Of a stretch of 64,000 bases of DNA, positions 22,587 through 35,040 are shown piece after piece. The notes under the pieces are model-generated. The model was given only the letters and a program-made list of their open reading frames with translations. It searched no databases and was not told where the DNA came from. The DNA is from Thalassia testudinum. Its lineage: Eukaryota; Streptophyta; Magnoliopsida; Alismatales; Hydrocharitaceae. The stretch spans positions 62,990,501-63,054,500 of the forward strand of contig JAZHRO010000019.1 in the NCBI GenBank assembly GCA_037157565.1, given 5' to 3'. Position 1 is the stretch's first letter; every line of letters starts with the position of its first letter. A program made the translations under genes and the position numbers.

Positions 22587-25288
22587 TGTAACGACCCGAT
22601 TCCCGAGTCCCTACGAGACACGAGAACCGGACCGACTCGACTAACCCCAAGACCCAGTCGTCCAACGAGGAAGTAACCAAAAGACAGTAAAATAAACCAC
22701 ATTCAGCATGAATATAACTAACAGTAAGAAAGTACAGCAGTAAGGAAAGAAACTACTATAGTAGGCACCATCACAACAGTAAAACAACATTTATCATATA
22801 ACAAAAACTGCAGGTAAAGAAGGTACAGCGGAAACAGAACTACTCGCTAGAACAGAAACAAAAGAGGTACAAAGCTGGGGTAACTCTACTGGACCCTACT
22901 CGGCCCAGCGTCCTCTGCAGCCGCCGACCCTGGCTGCTCAACACCTGGTCCTGAAAAAGGTAACGAGTGTAACACGTCAGCAAAACGCTGAGTAGAGTGG
23001 CAAACTAACTAAAGGCAACAGTAGAGTGTACAGTAGCTGTTATGTTCTATTTCTTCCTTTATTTACATCTTTCAATTTTTCTCACTATTTCATTTACTTC
23101 TCAGATCCTTTACTTGATCTCGGATGTCCTCGTGGGACGATCTTGATTTCAGTCTTTTCCAAAAGTAGAAGTAGCACGTGGTGCTCTCCTGGCCGGGAGA
23201 GTCCCCCGTGGTGATCCTACCCTCAGTCAACCACCCCAAGGTCACTGACAGACGTAACGGTGACTACGGCACGCGCGATAAACGCACAGGTAGCTAGCCC
23301 GTACTGGCACGCGGTCAGTCGTTTCCGTTAACGGGTGCACCCAAAGCACAGCACGGAACTAGGGCAGAGCCCTCTCAGTAACAGGGGTCCAACCCCTCCA
23401 CAGTAACCAAACCGGGGCCTTGCCCCTCCACAGTCCGCGCACCCTCGCCTGACTACCCTGGTTTGCCCTAGTGGGCCTAACAAGTCGGTGAAGGAGGCTA
23501 GCAGAACCCCGGGGCCCGTGGGGTAGCTAGTACTCTCCTAACACTACTAGCTCTCCTCGGTACTACGTACACGAGGGCCAACAAGTCGGTACAGAGCGGC
23601 CAAGCCTAACCCCGGGTCCCTGGGGCGGCTGGCCCCACTCTGCACTAAAACAGGTACATGTACTTCCCTTGGTACTGCGTACCCAAGAGACAGTACAAAC
23701 TACATCTCAGTTCCATTCCTTTTCTTTCCAGGAGTTCCACTCCTAATTCCCCGTAGGGTTCCAGCCCTTTATCTCAGAACATCATATGTTTCACTTTCCA
23801 GATTCACGTTCTCAATTTCCATGATCTCAAACATGTTTCTTTGTTCATAACAGGCAGCTGTTAATTAATTTCACAGGCAGCTTATATATTCCTTTCCATT
23901 TTTCCAAGACTGCAGTAATATACATTCCACTAGTTTTTCCATCCTAGGATTCATGCCATATCCTAGGATCTATCATACAATCTAGTTTTCCGGCCCTAGG
24001 ATTCATGCAACACCTAGGAGCTATCATTCCATACATTTCTCATTCCTAGGATTCATGCAATGCCCTAGGTTCTAGTTATGATTCCATACTTTAACAGAGA
24101 TTTTTTTTTTTTTTAATACTTAAAACCACTCTACCAGGTACAACGGGAGTAATGGGGGCGTGGTCGGGAATCCCGCACGCCTCCGCGACTCTCAAGACGG
24201 CAACCGAACGAGGTCCTATCACAAGGATCAAACACAAGGAGTGTCTCAAAACAGTGTATAGCTACTGTAGGCGGGTAGAGGAATAAATTCTGAAACGAAC
24301 GCAACTCGAATCGCGGAAAACGGAGCCCAAACGGGCCCTAACGGGTCGAGAAAGACAATACTGTGCAAAATCAGACGTCTGGAACTCCTTCCAGACGTCT
24401 TAAACGGTGGATCAGAGAATTACCTGTTCGGCTTGGTTCCCCGGACGTCCAGAAGTCTGTGGGGACGTCTCTCCTAGATCCCAGACGTCCGATGGTCTCT
24501 CCGGACGTCTGGAGGTCACTCCCGCCGTCTGGTACAACTTCCAGACGTCTGATTCTCAAAGGATGACGAATCCGAGCACCTGCGCACAGCCAACCCTCCT
24601 CCCTCAGTACGGTCAGTCGACAAAAAGAAGGAGAAAGCGGAACTCACCTTTCAGACGTCTGTATGATCTCACAGACGTCGACCTTGTCGTCTGGATATCA
24701 GTCCAGACGTCTGATTCTGGAGATTTTTCCAGAATCAGAACCTCGCTCGGCCTCCGCTCGCGACGCCGCCCGCGTCGCACCTCGCGCGTCCGCTGCTCTG
24801 CCCGCAGCAGGTCCCTCTCCGCGACGCTCTGCGCCCCCTGCGCCCTCCGCCGGCCGGCCAAGCCGCTCCCGGCGAGCTCGCCCTCACGGCAGAGCCCCGC
24901 CCTCGCACGCTGCAGCTCCTCCGCGCCTACTGCGGCCGCCGCTGCCGCTGCGCCCTCGCGTCCGCTCGCTCTCGCACACAGGCAGGAGAGAAGGAGGAAG
25001 ATGGTGGAGACGGGAGGGGAGGCGCGCCCCCTCCCCCTTTTAACGCCGCGCGGAGAGGAGGGAGAGACGGTCGCAGTCGCCTGCAGCCGCAGAGAAGATG
25101 CGGGATCGCAGGTCTGCGCGCACAGGCGCGCAGACGAATATCCCGTGCGAGCATAACTGTTCGCCAGACGTCTGTAAACTATCCCGGACGTCTGATCAGA
25201 CATCCGGATGTGATCCCAGACGTCTTTACAGATGTCTGGGCCACCTCCCAGACGTCTTAAAAGACGTCTGGGGCACGCGCTCGTTACA
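22587..25288 (-). repeat. 5' LTR of element E (right copy)
   Basis: 2702 bp with ends TGTAACGA and TCGTTACA; promoter copy for this minus-strand element. Differences from the left copy include T for G in the phrase caggtacaggtac, CpG losses in two GACGTC boxes, and one T fewer in the T-run. Open frames at 24407-25156 and neighbours are LTR sequence. Confidence 0.93.
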
Positions 25289-25510
25289 GGGAGTCTAGGT
25301 GCGGGGTGGTTGGGTGCGGGGTGGTTGGGTGGGTTGTGTGCGAGGCTGCTGGGTGAGGGGGGACTGGGTAGGCTGGGTGCGAGGTGGCTAGGTGCATGGG
25401 GGTTGCGTGGGCTGCATGCAGGGTGGCTAGGTCTCATCCCTACTCGATGAGGTGCCCTGCTCATCCTTACTCCTATTAGCAAATTTCTTGAATTTCATCT
25501 GCATAGACAT
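25289..25510 (-). pseudogene. TNPA-like gene, 5' exon with PPRTQ repeats
   Basis: From ATG at 25510 the minus strand reads MSMQMKFKKFANRSKDEQ, then GTSSSRDET, followed by short tandem repeats of the type P-P-R/C-T-Q. In three repeat units the Gln codon CAG has become TAG, which breaks the frame. Across the Tekay insertion (one GGGAG copy removed) the frame continues without shift into PPSVPEY at 15509. This is the N-terminus of the CACTA TNPA-like gene. The low-complexity Pro/Gln repeat region is probably disordered. Confidence 0.65.
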
Positions 25511-26143
25511 TAAAAAAATTAGTATTTGTATAAATTTTAAGAAATAAATTAATAAAAATAAACAAATCTGAAAAAAAATTCAGTGGAGTTTCACCTATAT
25601 TACAGATATTTTCCAAAATCCTATAAAAAGGAAATGACACATTCTATATGGTATAAAATCACACATTCTACAGTAAAACATAAACATAATGAATGAAAAA
25701 AGTACTTTGAATATTATTCGAACATAAATATAAATATAAAAGTAACTGGTTGTTCTTTTTCCAAACCATTGTTTTGTTAGAGAAGTTAATTTGGGTTATA
25801 TAACCCTAAATGATGATTGCTAGCCATTTTCATATGTCATTTTCTTATCCCTAATTATGAAAACTTACCATAAATCGATGAATTTATATAGGCAGATTAG
25901 ACTCTTGAAGCTGATAACATGAGGCCAAAAGAAATATCGTGTTGGCCACAAATATCTTTCACTTCACAAATTTCTCCACTTTTCCAGTCTTCTCCTCCAT
26001 GACCACAACACCATACTTTGATGGCTCATCCACCTGCATTGTTGCAAGCATGGAGATGGGAATTTTCTTCTTTTGAAAAGGGCATGGAGATGGGAAAATA
26101 TGGCATAAGAAGAAGGCATCAATGTTGTAAAGATAATTATACC
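25511..26143. other. CACTA intergenic sequence between TNP2 and TNPA
   Basis: AT-rich sequence with no usable open frame. It contains the presumed TNPA promoter and the 3' region of TNP2. Confidence 0.5.
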
Positions 26144-27857
26144 TTACATATCAATATCCATTGCAGTTGCACCAACTTCTGATAAGTGTTCTTGATAAGC
26201 ATCTGCTTCTACGTTAATTTCGACATCTTTTTGCACGTCAAAATATTCACGTGGAATTATCCGTACAGGTATAATCCATCCATTTCTACTATTGTCAGGG
26301 ACGTAGAAGACTTAAGATACTTAACATACTAATATAAACAATTCTGAAGAATGAAGAATTCAACGATTCTTATTCAAACTTTAAAAACTGTGCTTCTTAT
26401 CAAGTTTGAATCCAATGCCTTCTTTAAACACGTCGAACCAATTACACTTGAACAAGATAACTCTATGGTCATATCCAAAGCTTATCTCAATGATTTCTTC
26501 GATATGTCCATAGTAGCCATCATAACCAGTGTTCAAATTGCAACTGACAACAACACTAGCATGCTGTGTGGCCTTCGTATCATCTATAGATTTTATCCTG
26601 AATCTGAATCCATTTATAATGTAACCTGAACGGTAATGTCCATAACTCAATGGTTGATCTAATATTATGTCGAAGTCCTCCAACCATCGTGGGTCGTTCC
26701 CTTCTTTCGTTTGCATAACATGTTCTTTAAACCACTTGAGAAAGTCGACCTCGCTTGTGAACACTCCTTAAATTCATTATAAAATGCATCAACTTCTGGA
26801 ATCTGCTTTAGAATGTACAAGTGAGCTAGATGCCGATCGATTTCAGAGATTGATTTGTACTCTGTGTGGAGGATAGACCTTCCTAGAATATCAAATATGG
26901 AAAGACAATTTTCATCATTCTCATTGTACCCTCCATCATAATTTCTTTGTAATCGATTAAATCGATTGTCTGTCTCATCCATAAACATGGCACAGAAGTT
27001 AATAGACTCTCCTACAAGATATCATTCCATAATAGATCTTTCAGGCTTAGCCTTATTTAACACATAATCTTTAAGTTTCTTCAATAACCGTTCAACTGGA
27101 TACATCTATCTGTATTGCACAGGCCCAACAACTTTGGCTTCATTTGCAAGATGCAGAGTTAAATGAACCACGACATCAAAGAATGCTGGAGGAAATACCT
27201 ACTCCATTTTACATAATGTGACAACTATTTGCTTACCCCAATACTGTAATAAATCAGAATGTACAGTTTTCGAATAAATAGCTTTGAAATATCTGCTCAT
27301 CTCTGTAATTGCATCCACAACTGGATCAGGTAGCACTCCACGAATAGCTAGTAGGAACAAGACTTGCATGTAAATGTGACTGTCATGACTATTTAACCCA
27401 CTAATTTTCTTTTAAGCCTCATTTACACATTGAGAAAGTTGTGAAGAATAGCCATCTGGCACCCGTACTTCTTTCAAAAACGTGAAAACTTCTTCTCTTT
27501 TATCATTGTTTAAGCTGTAAATGGCTTCTGGAAAGTCATAATTGCCGTCTACTTTTTCAATAACATGTAACTCTGGACGAATGCCTAAAGTTATCATGTC
27601 TTTTCTCATTTTCACTGTATCCTTTTAATGATCAGTTAAGTTGAACACATCCAAAATGTTGTCCATGACATTCTTCTCAATATGCATCACATCAAGACTA
27701 CGTCGAATAGTTAGCTCTTTCCAATACGGGAGTTCTATGAAGAAAATGCTCTTCTTTTTAAAACCCATATGTTTCAAAGCTATTTGATCTTTCTTAAATA
27801 AACAACCTAATCTATGTTGCCAAGTTATTGTAATTTCTCCATTATTTGAAAACCTAA
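26144..27857 (-). pseudogene. CACTA TNP2 transposase, C-terminal part
   Basis: Minus-strand remnants run to a TAA at 26144-26146. From 5' to 3': the end of the catalytic TNP2 (Transposase_21) region (LPYWKELTIRRSLDVMHIEK, about 27640-27730), DUF4218 (about 27615 down to 26770; e.g. YSLNNDKREEVFTFLKEV), and DUF4216 (DPRWLEDFDIILDQPLSYGH and ILFKCNWFDVFKEG about 26400-26690, then WIIPVRIIPREYFDV near 26250). These three blocks in this order are diagnostic of plant CACTA TNP2. Frameshifts and stops split it into many short frames. The upstream half is found after 38765, because element D is inserted in the coding region at CCTAA. Confidence 0.85.
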
Positions 27858-29663
27858 TGGTAAGATGGTTTTTGCTTTTGAATAATATGATTAAGATGAT
27901 TTGTCGTTTTAGTATTAAAGTGGTGGAAAATCTCTTAAAAAAATAATTAAAATAAAAATTAAACCACTCATAGAAGAGCAAGTCATGTCCACAATGAGAC
28001 AATGATGCAATAAATTCATGAATATTTTTCTCTTGTATTCGTTCAATCGAGTGCGAAATCCATAGTCAAATCTGACATGAAATGCGATGAAAAGAAGACA
28101 CAATAACTCAAGAATGTAAGGTTATATGCATAATTTTTCCTCACTGAAATATTCAATAAATATGTGATCAATCTCTGTAATTTCCAATTGCACATGTATT
28201 AGAGAGAAATTGTGTACATCTTAATCCAAAACCAATGTCAAAAGATGTGAATAACAAAAGCCAAGCAATTATGAGAAATCATGAGCATGAAGTTGCAATT
28301 TCACTCAATATATCAAATATTAAAATAAAAAATGAGAGTTTGGCAATGGCACTCAAATGTAAATATTAATTAACCCAAAAACAGAGGATTTGCTTCCTTT
28401 GTGCGTACGCGAAGAGGAGGTGATGGCTGGCTGCGGGAAGCTCAGAGGAGGATAAGCGCGACGAGAGCTTTCCAATGGTGGTGGTGGTGCTCCGAACGAT
28501 CGTCGATGGTCGCTGGCAGGAGTGGAAGAAGCCACCAGCAGTGAGGCCCTCCGATCGGCCGTCAGGTGGTCGATTGGTGCGACGGGAAGCGTGGTTGTGC
28601 TCGGGGAGTTGAGGCGAGTCCGATAGAGGTCCCGACGAGAAGTTTTGTGGCCAGATTTGATGCTGCATTTTTAGTGGCTTTGGGTACCTTCGGTTGGCAG
28701 AGAAGAAGAAGAAGAAGCCGGGCTTGCGCACGGGCTGGTGATGCCGGCTGGAGTAGTGCACGCTCTACATGCGCTGCTGGTGGGCGAGGGTCGGTTGCTG
28801 CTACTGGGCATGCAGCTATGGCTACGAGGAGCGCGCGGTGGTTGCTGCCGGCAGAGGTGCACACGCAGCAGCAGCGGGCGTGAGAGTGGTGCTAGAGGGC
28901 ACGTGGGGGCGCGTGGTGCGTGAGACAGAGGCTGAGGCGCGGGGGATGCGGACGCATGTAGAGGGGCTGGCAACTACTGAGGGTGTGTGGCAGGGGCACG
29001 CGCGTGTTGGTGGAGCGCGGGTGCACACGAGGTGCGTGTTGCAGGAGGTGCATGGGTGGGGAGCTTGTGGGGCATGCAGCAGCTGGGAGCTGCGCGTGGA
29101 AGGGAAGATGAAGCACGATGATGCAGGGACTCTTGATTGGTGGTGTGGGCTGTCACACCACACGGCCACAGTGGTGGAGTCGCGCTGCCGCAGTTGAGGC
29201 CAGTGGTGAGGAGCGGATGAGAAACATAGTTCTCTGCACAGTGAGGAAAGGGGTGGTGGCCTCCTTTGAATGGCAACCATTTTTCCTCCTTTGTAGTCGT
29301 CTACATGGATTTGAATGGAGAGGCGGGAGCAGATCCACATTCTTTGCTTATCCTTGAATGCAGGTTTTAGTGCGGTAGCTGGTGGCGTTAGAGCGGTGAA
29401 TTCTTGCAGAGAAAAGAAAATGAATAATAATAAAAAGATTGGTTAATTATGTTCAAACCCTCAATAAAATGTTAATGCATATAATGTAACCTAAAGACTA
29501 ATGCATGTTATTCTAATGCATGCTAAATAATTTATATATGTAATGCATACAAGCCAATATATATAAACTAATTTATATCTTAATACATGCTATGTATACA
29601 CTAATATCAATCTAATTCCTAGGCACTTAAGTAACTAAATACCCCACAAATATGGGCTCATCA
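27858..29663 (-). repeat. 3' LTR of element D (left copy, long form)
   Basis: 1806 bp from TGGTAAGATGG to GGGCTCATCA. It carries a GC-rich block (about 28560-29050) that is absent from the right LTR. Overlapping open frames on both strands (28366-29357) are composition-driven shadows in this block. Confidence 0.9.
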
Positions 29664-29690
29664 AATGCCCCCATGCCTAGTTTTTTCTAG
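29664..29690 (-). other. Polypurine tract of element D
   Basis: The minus strand reads ACTAGGCATGGGGGCATT immediately before the LTR start TGATGAGCCC. It has the same core (TAGGCATGGGGG) as element B and corresponds to the plus-strand primer. Confidence 0.75.
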
Positions 29691-31056
29691 TCTCTAACAA
29701 ATCTAAGCAATAACCTAGCACTTCAAGTAGACTAGCTAACCCAAACGGCCTTCCTTTAGAAACATGTTAAATTCAAACTTTAGACCTAAGGTTCCCAAGT
29801 AGTTGCTAAGTTACAAACTAGGTCGGTTAAAGACGAGTTGCAGGCATAGGTTTCCCTAATTTCTAACTCTACCCTAGGGTTTATTGATCCTCGAGATTAA
29901 AGCATCCGTGCATGTGCATTGGTCAGAGTTATTTGAGGTTGGTATGATTACCAACCTAGATAGGAAAAAGGGTTATATATATATATATATTTTATTCCTC
30001 TAAGTCTAACCTTGGATCAGCTATCAACACGGTCTGTGTGGGATTCATTGTCCCCATCACCATACCTCGAAGGGTGCCTGGCTTTCGATGCTTTGAGATA
30101 GCACCGCCCATAGCGATCCCAAGAACTCCTAGCAATTGACACTTCAATGTAGTATTGCCCATGGATTTCTTAAGTGAATTCAAACCTGTGGCAATCGGCA
30201 CTTCGAGATAGGGTTGCCCATGGTACCTGAACCGCACAATGCGCTTACATGCCCCCAGTAGGATGGATATCCTAAGAGACAAGCGTCGAGGAGGTAACAT
30301 GTTATCATCGCATCCTCAAGGTGAGTATATACTCCACCTCTCCTGTGGAAGGAACTCTTCCAATCAAATTGTGTTTTCAAGCTTCTTCTAAGTCAAAACT
30401 AAGAGAACCAAATTTTCTTTTAAGAAAGGAATTAAGGTGATCACTTACTTACACAAGACCAAGTGTGTGTGAAATTTGGATGTTTGGGTTACAAGAACCC
30501 GTAAACCAAAATATAGAACAAGACTCCAAGTACTACCTAGCCTTTAACTCAATCCCTAGCTTTCCTTCCTCAGCCTCTTGAGGAATGGTCCGCAACTTAA
30601 CTCCTAATTAAGTTTTTAAGTCCACAAAGGACCCTAAAGGTCTAAAGCTAGTAGCTCACTTAGCTTCTAAAGTTCGACACCTAGAATCAACTTAGTCTAA
30701 CCTAAAGTTCGGGTTTGCTTAAGAATGCAGGGTCCAGCCAGTTAAGCTCAATAATACATTTTTTTTTTAAATGCAATAGGGATGAATGAATGCAAAATAT
30801 AGACATGCTATAAACAGATGCCTCAGTTCCTCTACCCCATACCTGGTTCAAACAATGTCCTCATTGGAAACAAAACAATTAAAGGAAGATATTACCTAAG
30901 GTGGAGAATAGCAGGAGCTAAGTCTCCTCAAGAGTGACCTCGTCAACCAGATGGCCATCCAAAGTAATGTATGGTTTTAACCGTTGACCGTTGACGATAA
31001 AGGGAGTTGCTGAAGGGGAAGGGCTTTTAATCTCCACAACTTCATGTGGAAACACT
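29664..31056 (-). other. 3' non-coding region of element D with conserved modules
   Basis: No gene. On the minus strand it holds the 14-nt palindrome CAATGAGGACATTG (30853-30866), a stem-loop AGGAT-GGAT-ATCCT seen on the plus strand (30260-30273), and three diverged tandem units around 30083-30221 (core atctcgaag/gccaggc). A TA dinucleotide run is at about 29973-29990. All modules recur in elements B and C in the same order. Confidence 0.75.
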
Positions 31057-31930
31057 TTAGTGATTATGTAAGGCACATCCCAACGAGATTTTAATTTTCT
31101 TGGAAAAATCTTTAAGTCTGGAATTCAAAAGCCAGACTTGTTGGTTGGGCTCAAAGGTCTTTCTAAGGATATACTTATCATGCAAGACCTTAGTTCTATC
31201 TTTATAAGCTTGAGAGGTGCCATAAGCATCATTCCTCAGCTCCTCAAGCTCACTTAATTCTAGAAATAGTGCCTTACCTGCCTTTTCTAAATCCATGTTA
31301 ACACTTCAAATAACCCAAAGTGCAGTATGTTCCAGCTCAATGGGTAAATGGCATGCTTTCCCATACACAATCCGAAAGGGAGATGTACCCAAAGGAGTCT
31401 TATAGGCCGTTCGATATGCCCACAAAGCATCATCGAGCTTTTGGGACCAGTCTTTCCTATTAGGTCTAACGGTCTTTTCTAAAATCTTTTTTATCTTCCT
31501 ATTCGACACTTCAACCTGGCCAGTTGTCTGAGGATGGTAAGGGGTAGCGACCTTGTTAGTCACTCCCAAACTTCTGAGTAGCTAATTGAAGTGGTGATTT
31601 CAGAAATGAGGTCCCCCATCACTTATAATGGTCTTAGGGCAACCAAAACGAGATATGATATTGGCCTTCACAAATTTCAAAACCACAGAGTGGTCATTTG
31701 TGCGCATAAAAATGGCCTCTATCCATTTAGAGAAATAATCAACTGCCATCAAGATATATTCATAACCATGGGACAAAGGGAAGGGGCCCATAAAGTCAAT
31801 TCCCCACACATCAAAAATTTCAACAGATTGAATAGGGTGTTGAGGCATCTCATTCCTCTTCCCAATCGTTCCAGTCCGTTGGCATCTAATACATGCCTTA
31901 ACAAAATTATGAGAATCTTTAAATAACGAA
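31057..31930 (-). pseudogene. Element D integrase
   Basis: Broken integrase. The core shows [20 protein letters not shown] (first catalytic Asp, about 31790-31830), IISDGGPHF (second Asp, about 31600-31625) and [20 protein letters not shown] (with the catalytic Glu, about 31480-31540). Next come [20 protein letters not shown] and [15 protein letters not shown] (Athila/Tat hallmark), and the C-terminal part ELEELRNDAYGTSQAYKDRT. Several stops and at least two frameshifts separate these pieces. Confidence 0.85.
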
Positions 31931-32040
31931 GGCCACCAAAAATCGGACTAGAGAACCTTAAAAGTAGTTTTCTTAGCACCAAAGTGTCCTCCATAATGAA
32001 GTTCATGGCAAAAACTCAACACACTTTGTTGTTCCTCTTC

Positions 32041-33730
32041 AGGTACACATCATCTCAATACTTGGTCTTGTCCAATTCTAAATAATTTAGGCTCTTCCCA
32101 ATGAAAGTATCTAGCTTGGGAAATGAATCTCTTTCTTTTCTGCTCATCCCAAGAGCTAGGAGTTTTTCTAGTGACCAAGTAATTTACGGTATCAGCATAC
32201 CAAGTTGAAGTTGGTGTTACCACCATAAGGGTTTCATCAGGAAATGTCTCGTGGATGTCTCCAGATGGAGAGTCATTAAGTGGAAGGCAAGACAGGTGGT
32301 CAGCCACAACATTTTCTACTCCTTTCTTTTCACATATCTCTAAGTCAAATTCTTGAAGGAGTAGGATCCACCTAATCAGACGTGGCTTAGAATCTTTCTT
32401 AGCAATGAGATGTTTCATTGCCGCATGATCAGTGAAAATAACCACCTTAGACCCAAGAAGATAAGACATAAACTTCTCCAAAGCAAAAACTACAGCAAGT
32501 AATTCCTTTTTAGTGACAGTGTAGTTTTGCTGTGGTTCAGTTAAAGCTTGCTAGCATAATATGGCACATGAGGTCTTCCCTCAACCCTTTGTCCAAGGAC
32601 TGCTCCCACTGCATAATCTGAAGCATCACACATCAGCTCAAATGGGAGTGTCCAATCAGGAGCTCGGAGAATAGGCATAGAGATCAAGGCCTCCTTCAAA
32701 GTTTGAAAGGCCTCGGCACACTTTGAATCAAAATTGAAGGAAGATTCCTTCGCCAACAGGTCACAAAGTGGCCTAGAAATTTTACTGAAATTTTTAATAA
32801 AGCTCCTATAAAAGCCGACATGGCCCAGAAAGGATCTAATATATTTGACATTCGTGGCCAATGGGAGTTTGGAAATAGAATCAATCTTGGCTTTATTTAC
32901 TTCCAAGCCTCGCTCAGACACAACATGCCCAAGTACAATTCCTTTCTGTACCATGAAGTGGCTTTTCTCCTAGCTGAGGACTAAACCAGTCTCCTTACAT
33001 CGCTTCAACACATTCTCCAAGTGCAGGAGACACTGGTCAAAAGATGAGCCATAAATGGAGAAGTCATCCATAAACACTTCAACACACTCATCAATCATGT
33101 CAAAAAAAATGGGCATCATACACCGCTGGAAGGTTGCAGGGGCATTACATAATCCAAATAGCATACGCCTGAATGCAAAGGTACCGTAAGGACTCGTGAA
33201 CGTCGTCTTCTCCTAGTCATCAGGGAAAACTGCAACCTGGTTGTACCCTGAATATCCATCAAGAAAGCAATAGTACTTATTCCCTGCCAATTTCTCGAGA
33301 ATTTGATCAATAAAAGGCAAGGGAAAGTGATCCTTCTAGGTAGCGGTGTTCAGCTTGTGGTAATCAATACAGACCCTCTATCCAGTTGAGGGTCTTGTCA
33401 CAACTTGTTCACCTTGGTCATTAGATTCCACAATAAAGCCTGCCTTCTTTGGCACCACATGAATAGGACTTACCCATTTACTATCTGCTATGGGATATAT
33501 GATCCCAGCATCCAACCATTTCAGGATTTCCTTTTTAACCCCTCCCTCATATTAGGGTTCAGACATCTCTTCATGTCCCTAAATGGCTTGATGGAATCAT
33601 CAGTATAAATGTGGTGCATGCAGAGTGTAGAGTCTATACCCTTAATGTCAGCAATGCTCCAAGCAATAACTTCCTTGTGCCTAGACAAGCATTCAATCAG
33701 GGCTCCCTCCTGTGCCTCAGATAGCACAGC
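32041..33730 (-). pseudogene. Element D reverse transcriptase and RNase H
   Basis: RT remnants run from HHIYTDDSIKPFRDMKRCLN (about 33610-33650) through MLFGLCNAPATFQRCM and the active-site box VFMDDFSIYG (about 33060-33085) to the connection LGHVVSERGLEVNKAKID. RNase H follows (about 32600 to 32050; [20 protein letters not shown]). A TAG stands in FPDD*EKTTF where Gln is expected. The frame is broken in several places. Confidence 0.85.
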
Positions 33731-34076
33731 CGAAATGATAATGGGGAGCGTATCATGGCACCCAGGAAGATGTACTTGAAGTATCAGGGAGGGGTTTCAA
33801 CTCAAGGTCGGGGGCTTGTATGGTTGAGGGTTTCATAATAGATGTCCCCATCTCAAGTAGCAGATCTACCTTGGGTAGAGATGACAGGGAAAGAGACTCA
33901 GCAGAAACACCCAGCAACTCCTCAAGTTCTAGTATATCTCCTTCACATTCCTCCAAGAGATGGGAATGCTCATTTAGCATGACATGCTGAAGGGGGTCAT
34001 CACATAACATTGCAGGGGTTGTCTCTTCAATCAGGTCATCTATCACCTCAACTTGAGAACAATCCTCAAGCCCGGC

Positions 34077-34440
34077 TTATTTGTATGCATCAAACACATT
34101 AAGCCGGATTTTCCTATTCCCAAAGCTCATTTTCAATGCCCCAATATTGCAATTGATTGAAGCATGCAAAGTTGCAAGGAAGGGGCAGCCCAAAATGGTG
34201 GAGGGTTTGGTTGGATTGTTGGTAGGGTCAGCGTCCAAAACTAAGAAGTCAATGGGGAAGAAGAAATCCTCCACTCTTACAAGGACATCTTCCAAAATTC
34301 TCCACGGTGTCTTAAGTGATCGATCAGCAACTTGGAGGATTATCGGGCTAGGCTTCAGATTGCCTCCCCCAAGTTGTTCATACACGTAGCTCGGAAGGAT
34401 GTTCACCCCCACACCTAGATCAAGTAGAGCCTCATCAATC
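34077..34440 (-). pseudogene. Element D aspartic protease
   Basis: The minus strand gives ALLDLGVGVNILPSYVYEQL, the DLGA/S-type active site of Athila/Tat proteases, followed by PSPIILQVADRSLKTPWRIL and the conserved end STILGCPFLATLHASINC. It is followed downstream by a diverged linker (33753-34046) before RT. Confidence 0.8.
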
Positions 34441-35040
34441 TGTAAGTCACCAATAACACTGAGATGTACGGGGCTCCTAGGTCCTTAAGTTTCAGGAGTG
34501 TGCCATGTTGAACAATTGAGCTAACAGAATTAGGCAGGACAACTTTTGATTGCACTTGTTTCTTAGATTGCTGCTTTTTCGTGCACAGGTCCTTTAAGAA
34601 GTAGGCATAAGACGAAATCTACCTGATAGCTTCAAGCAAAGGAAGGTTAATCTGCACTTGCTTGAAAGTTTCCATGATCTCATCCATCTTATCTTTGGCT
34701 CCAGATGAGCCAGCAGAAGTCTTCCTAGAGGTGGATAAGCGCTCTGAAAAGGGCACTCTCAATTTCTGGGTGTAAGGGTTGTCATGTCGAGTAAGGGTGG
34801 ACTAGGAGAAACTTCTTCCGGTGAGGTGATTTCAAGCAGAGGAGATTTGAGCAAGTCTTCTCCGATGGGGGTGAAAGTCGGGGTGGATGGTTTTTCAGAA
34901 GGTGAGACTATAGGAGCATCGGGTTTGGAAATTTCTTTCCCACTCCTCAGAATAGTCACTGCCTAAGCATGCTCCCTAAAGACAATCCCTTTTCCTTTAG
35001 GATTCTCCTCAGCAGCACTGGGAACTTTCCCAGTTTCCCT

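Larger units (their letters stand above)
15515..25288 (-). mobile_element. Young Tekay-like chromovirus (Ty3/gypsy), element E
   Basis: Complete LTR retrotransposon with TSD GGGAG (15510-15514 and 25289-25293), LTRs of 2703 and 2702 bp beginning TGTAACGA and ending TCGTTACA, and tRNA-iMet PBS at 22568-22583. It sits in reverse orientation inside the CACTA TNPA gene, and the reading frame of TNPA is continuous across the empty site. By eye I count 11 substitutions (10 of them transitions) and one poly-T length change between the LTRs, about 0.4 percent. With the commonly assumed 1.3e-8 substitutions per site per year this would be under 0.3 million years. The internal region is only 4369 bp because the capsid part of gag is missing. 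One in-frame TAG interrupts the integrase. Confidence 0.93.

Noticed and set aside
28566..29357. Several frames of 79-172 codons on both strands
   Set aside because: They overlap the GC-rich block of the left LTR of element D. They are absent from the other LTR and have no domain.
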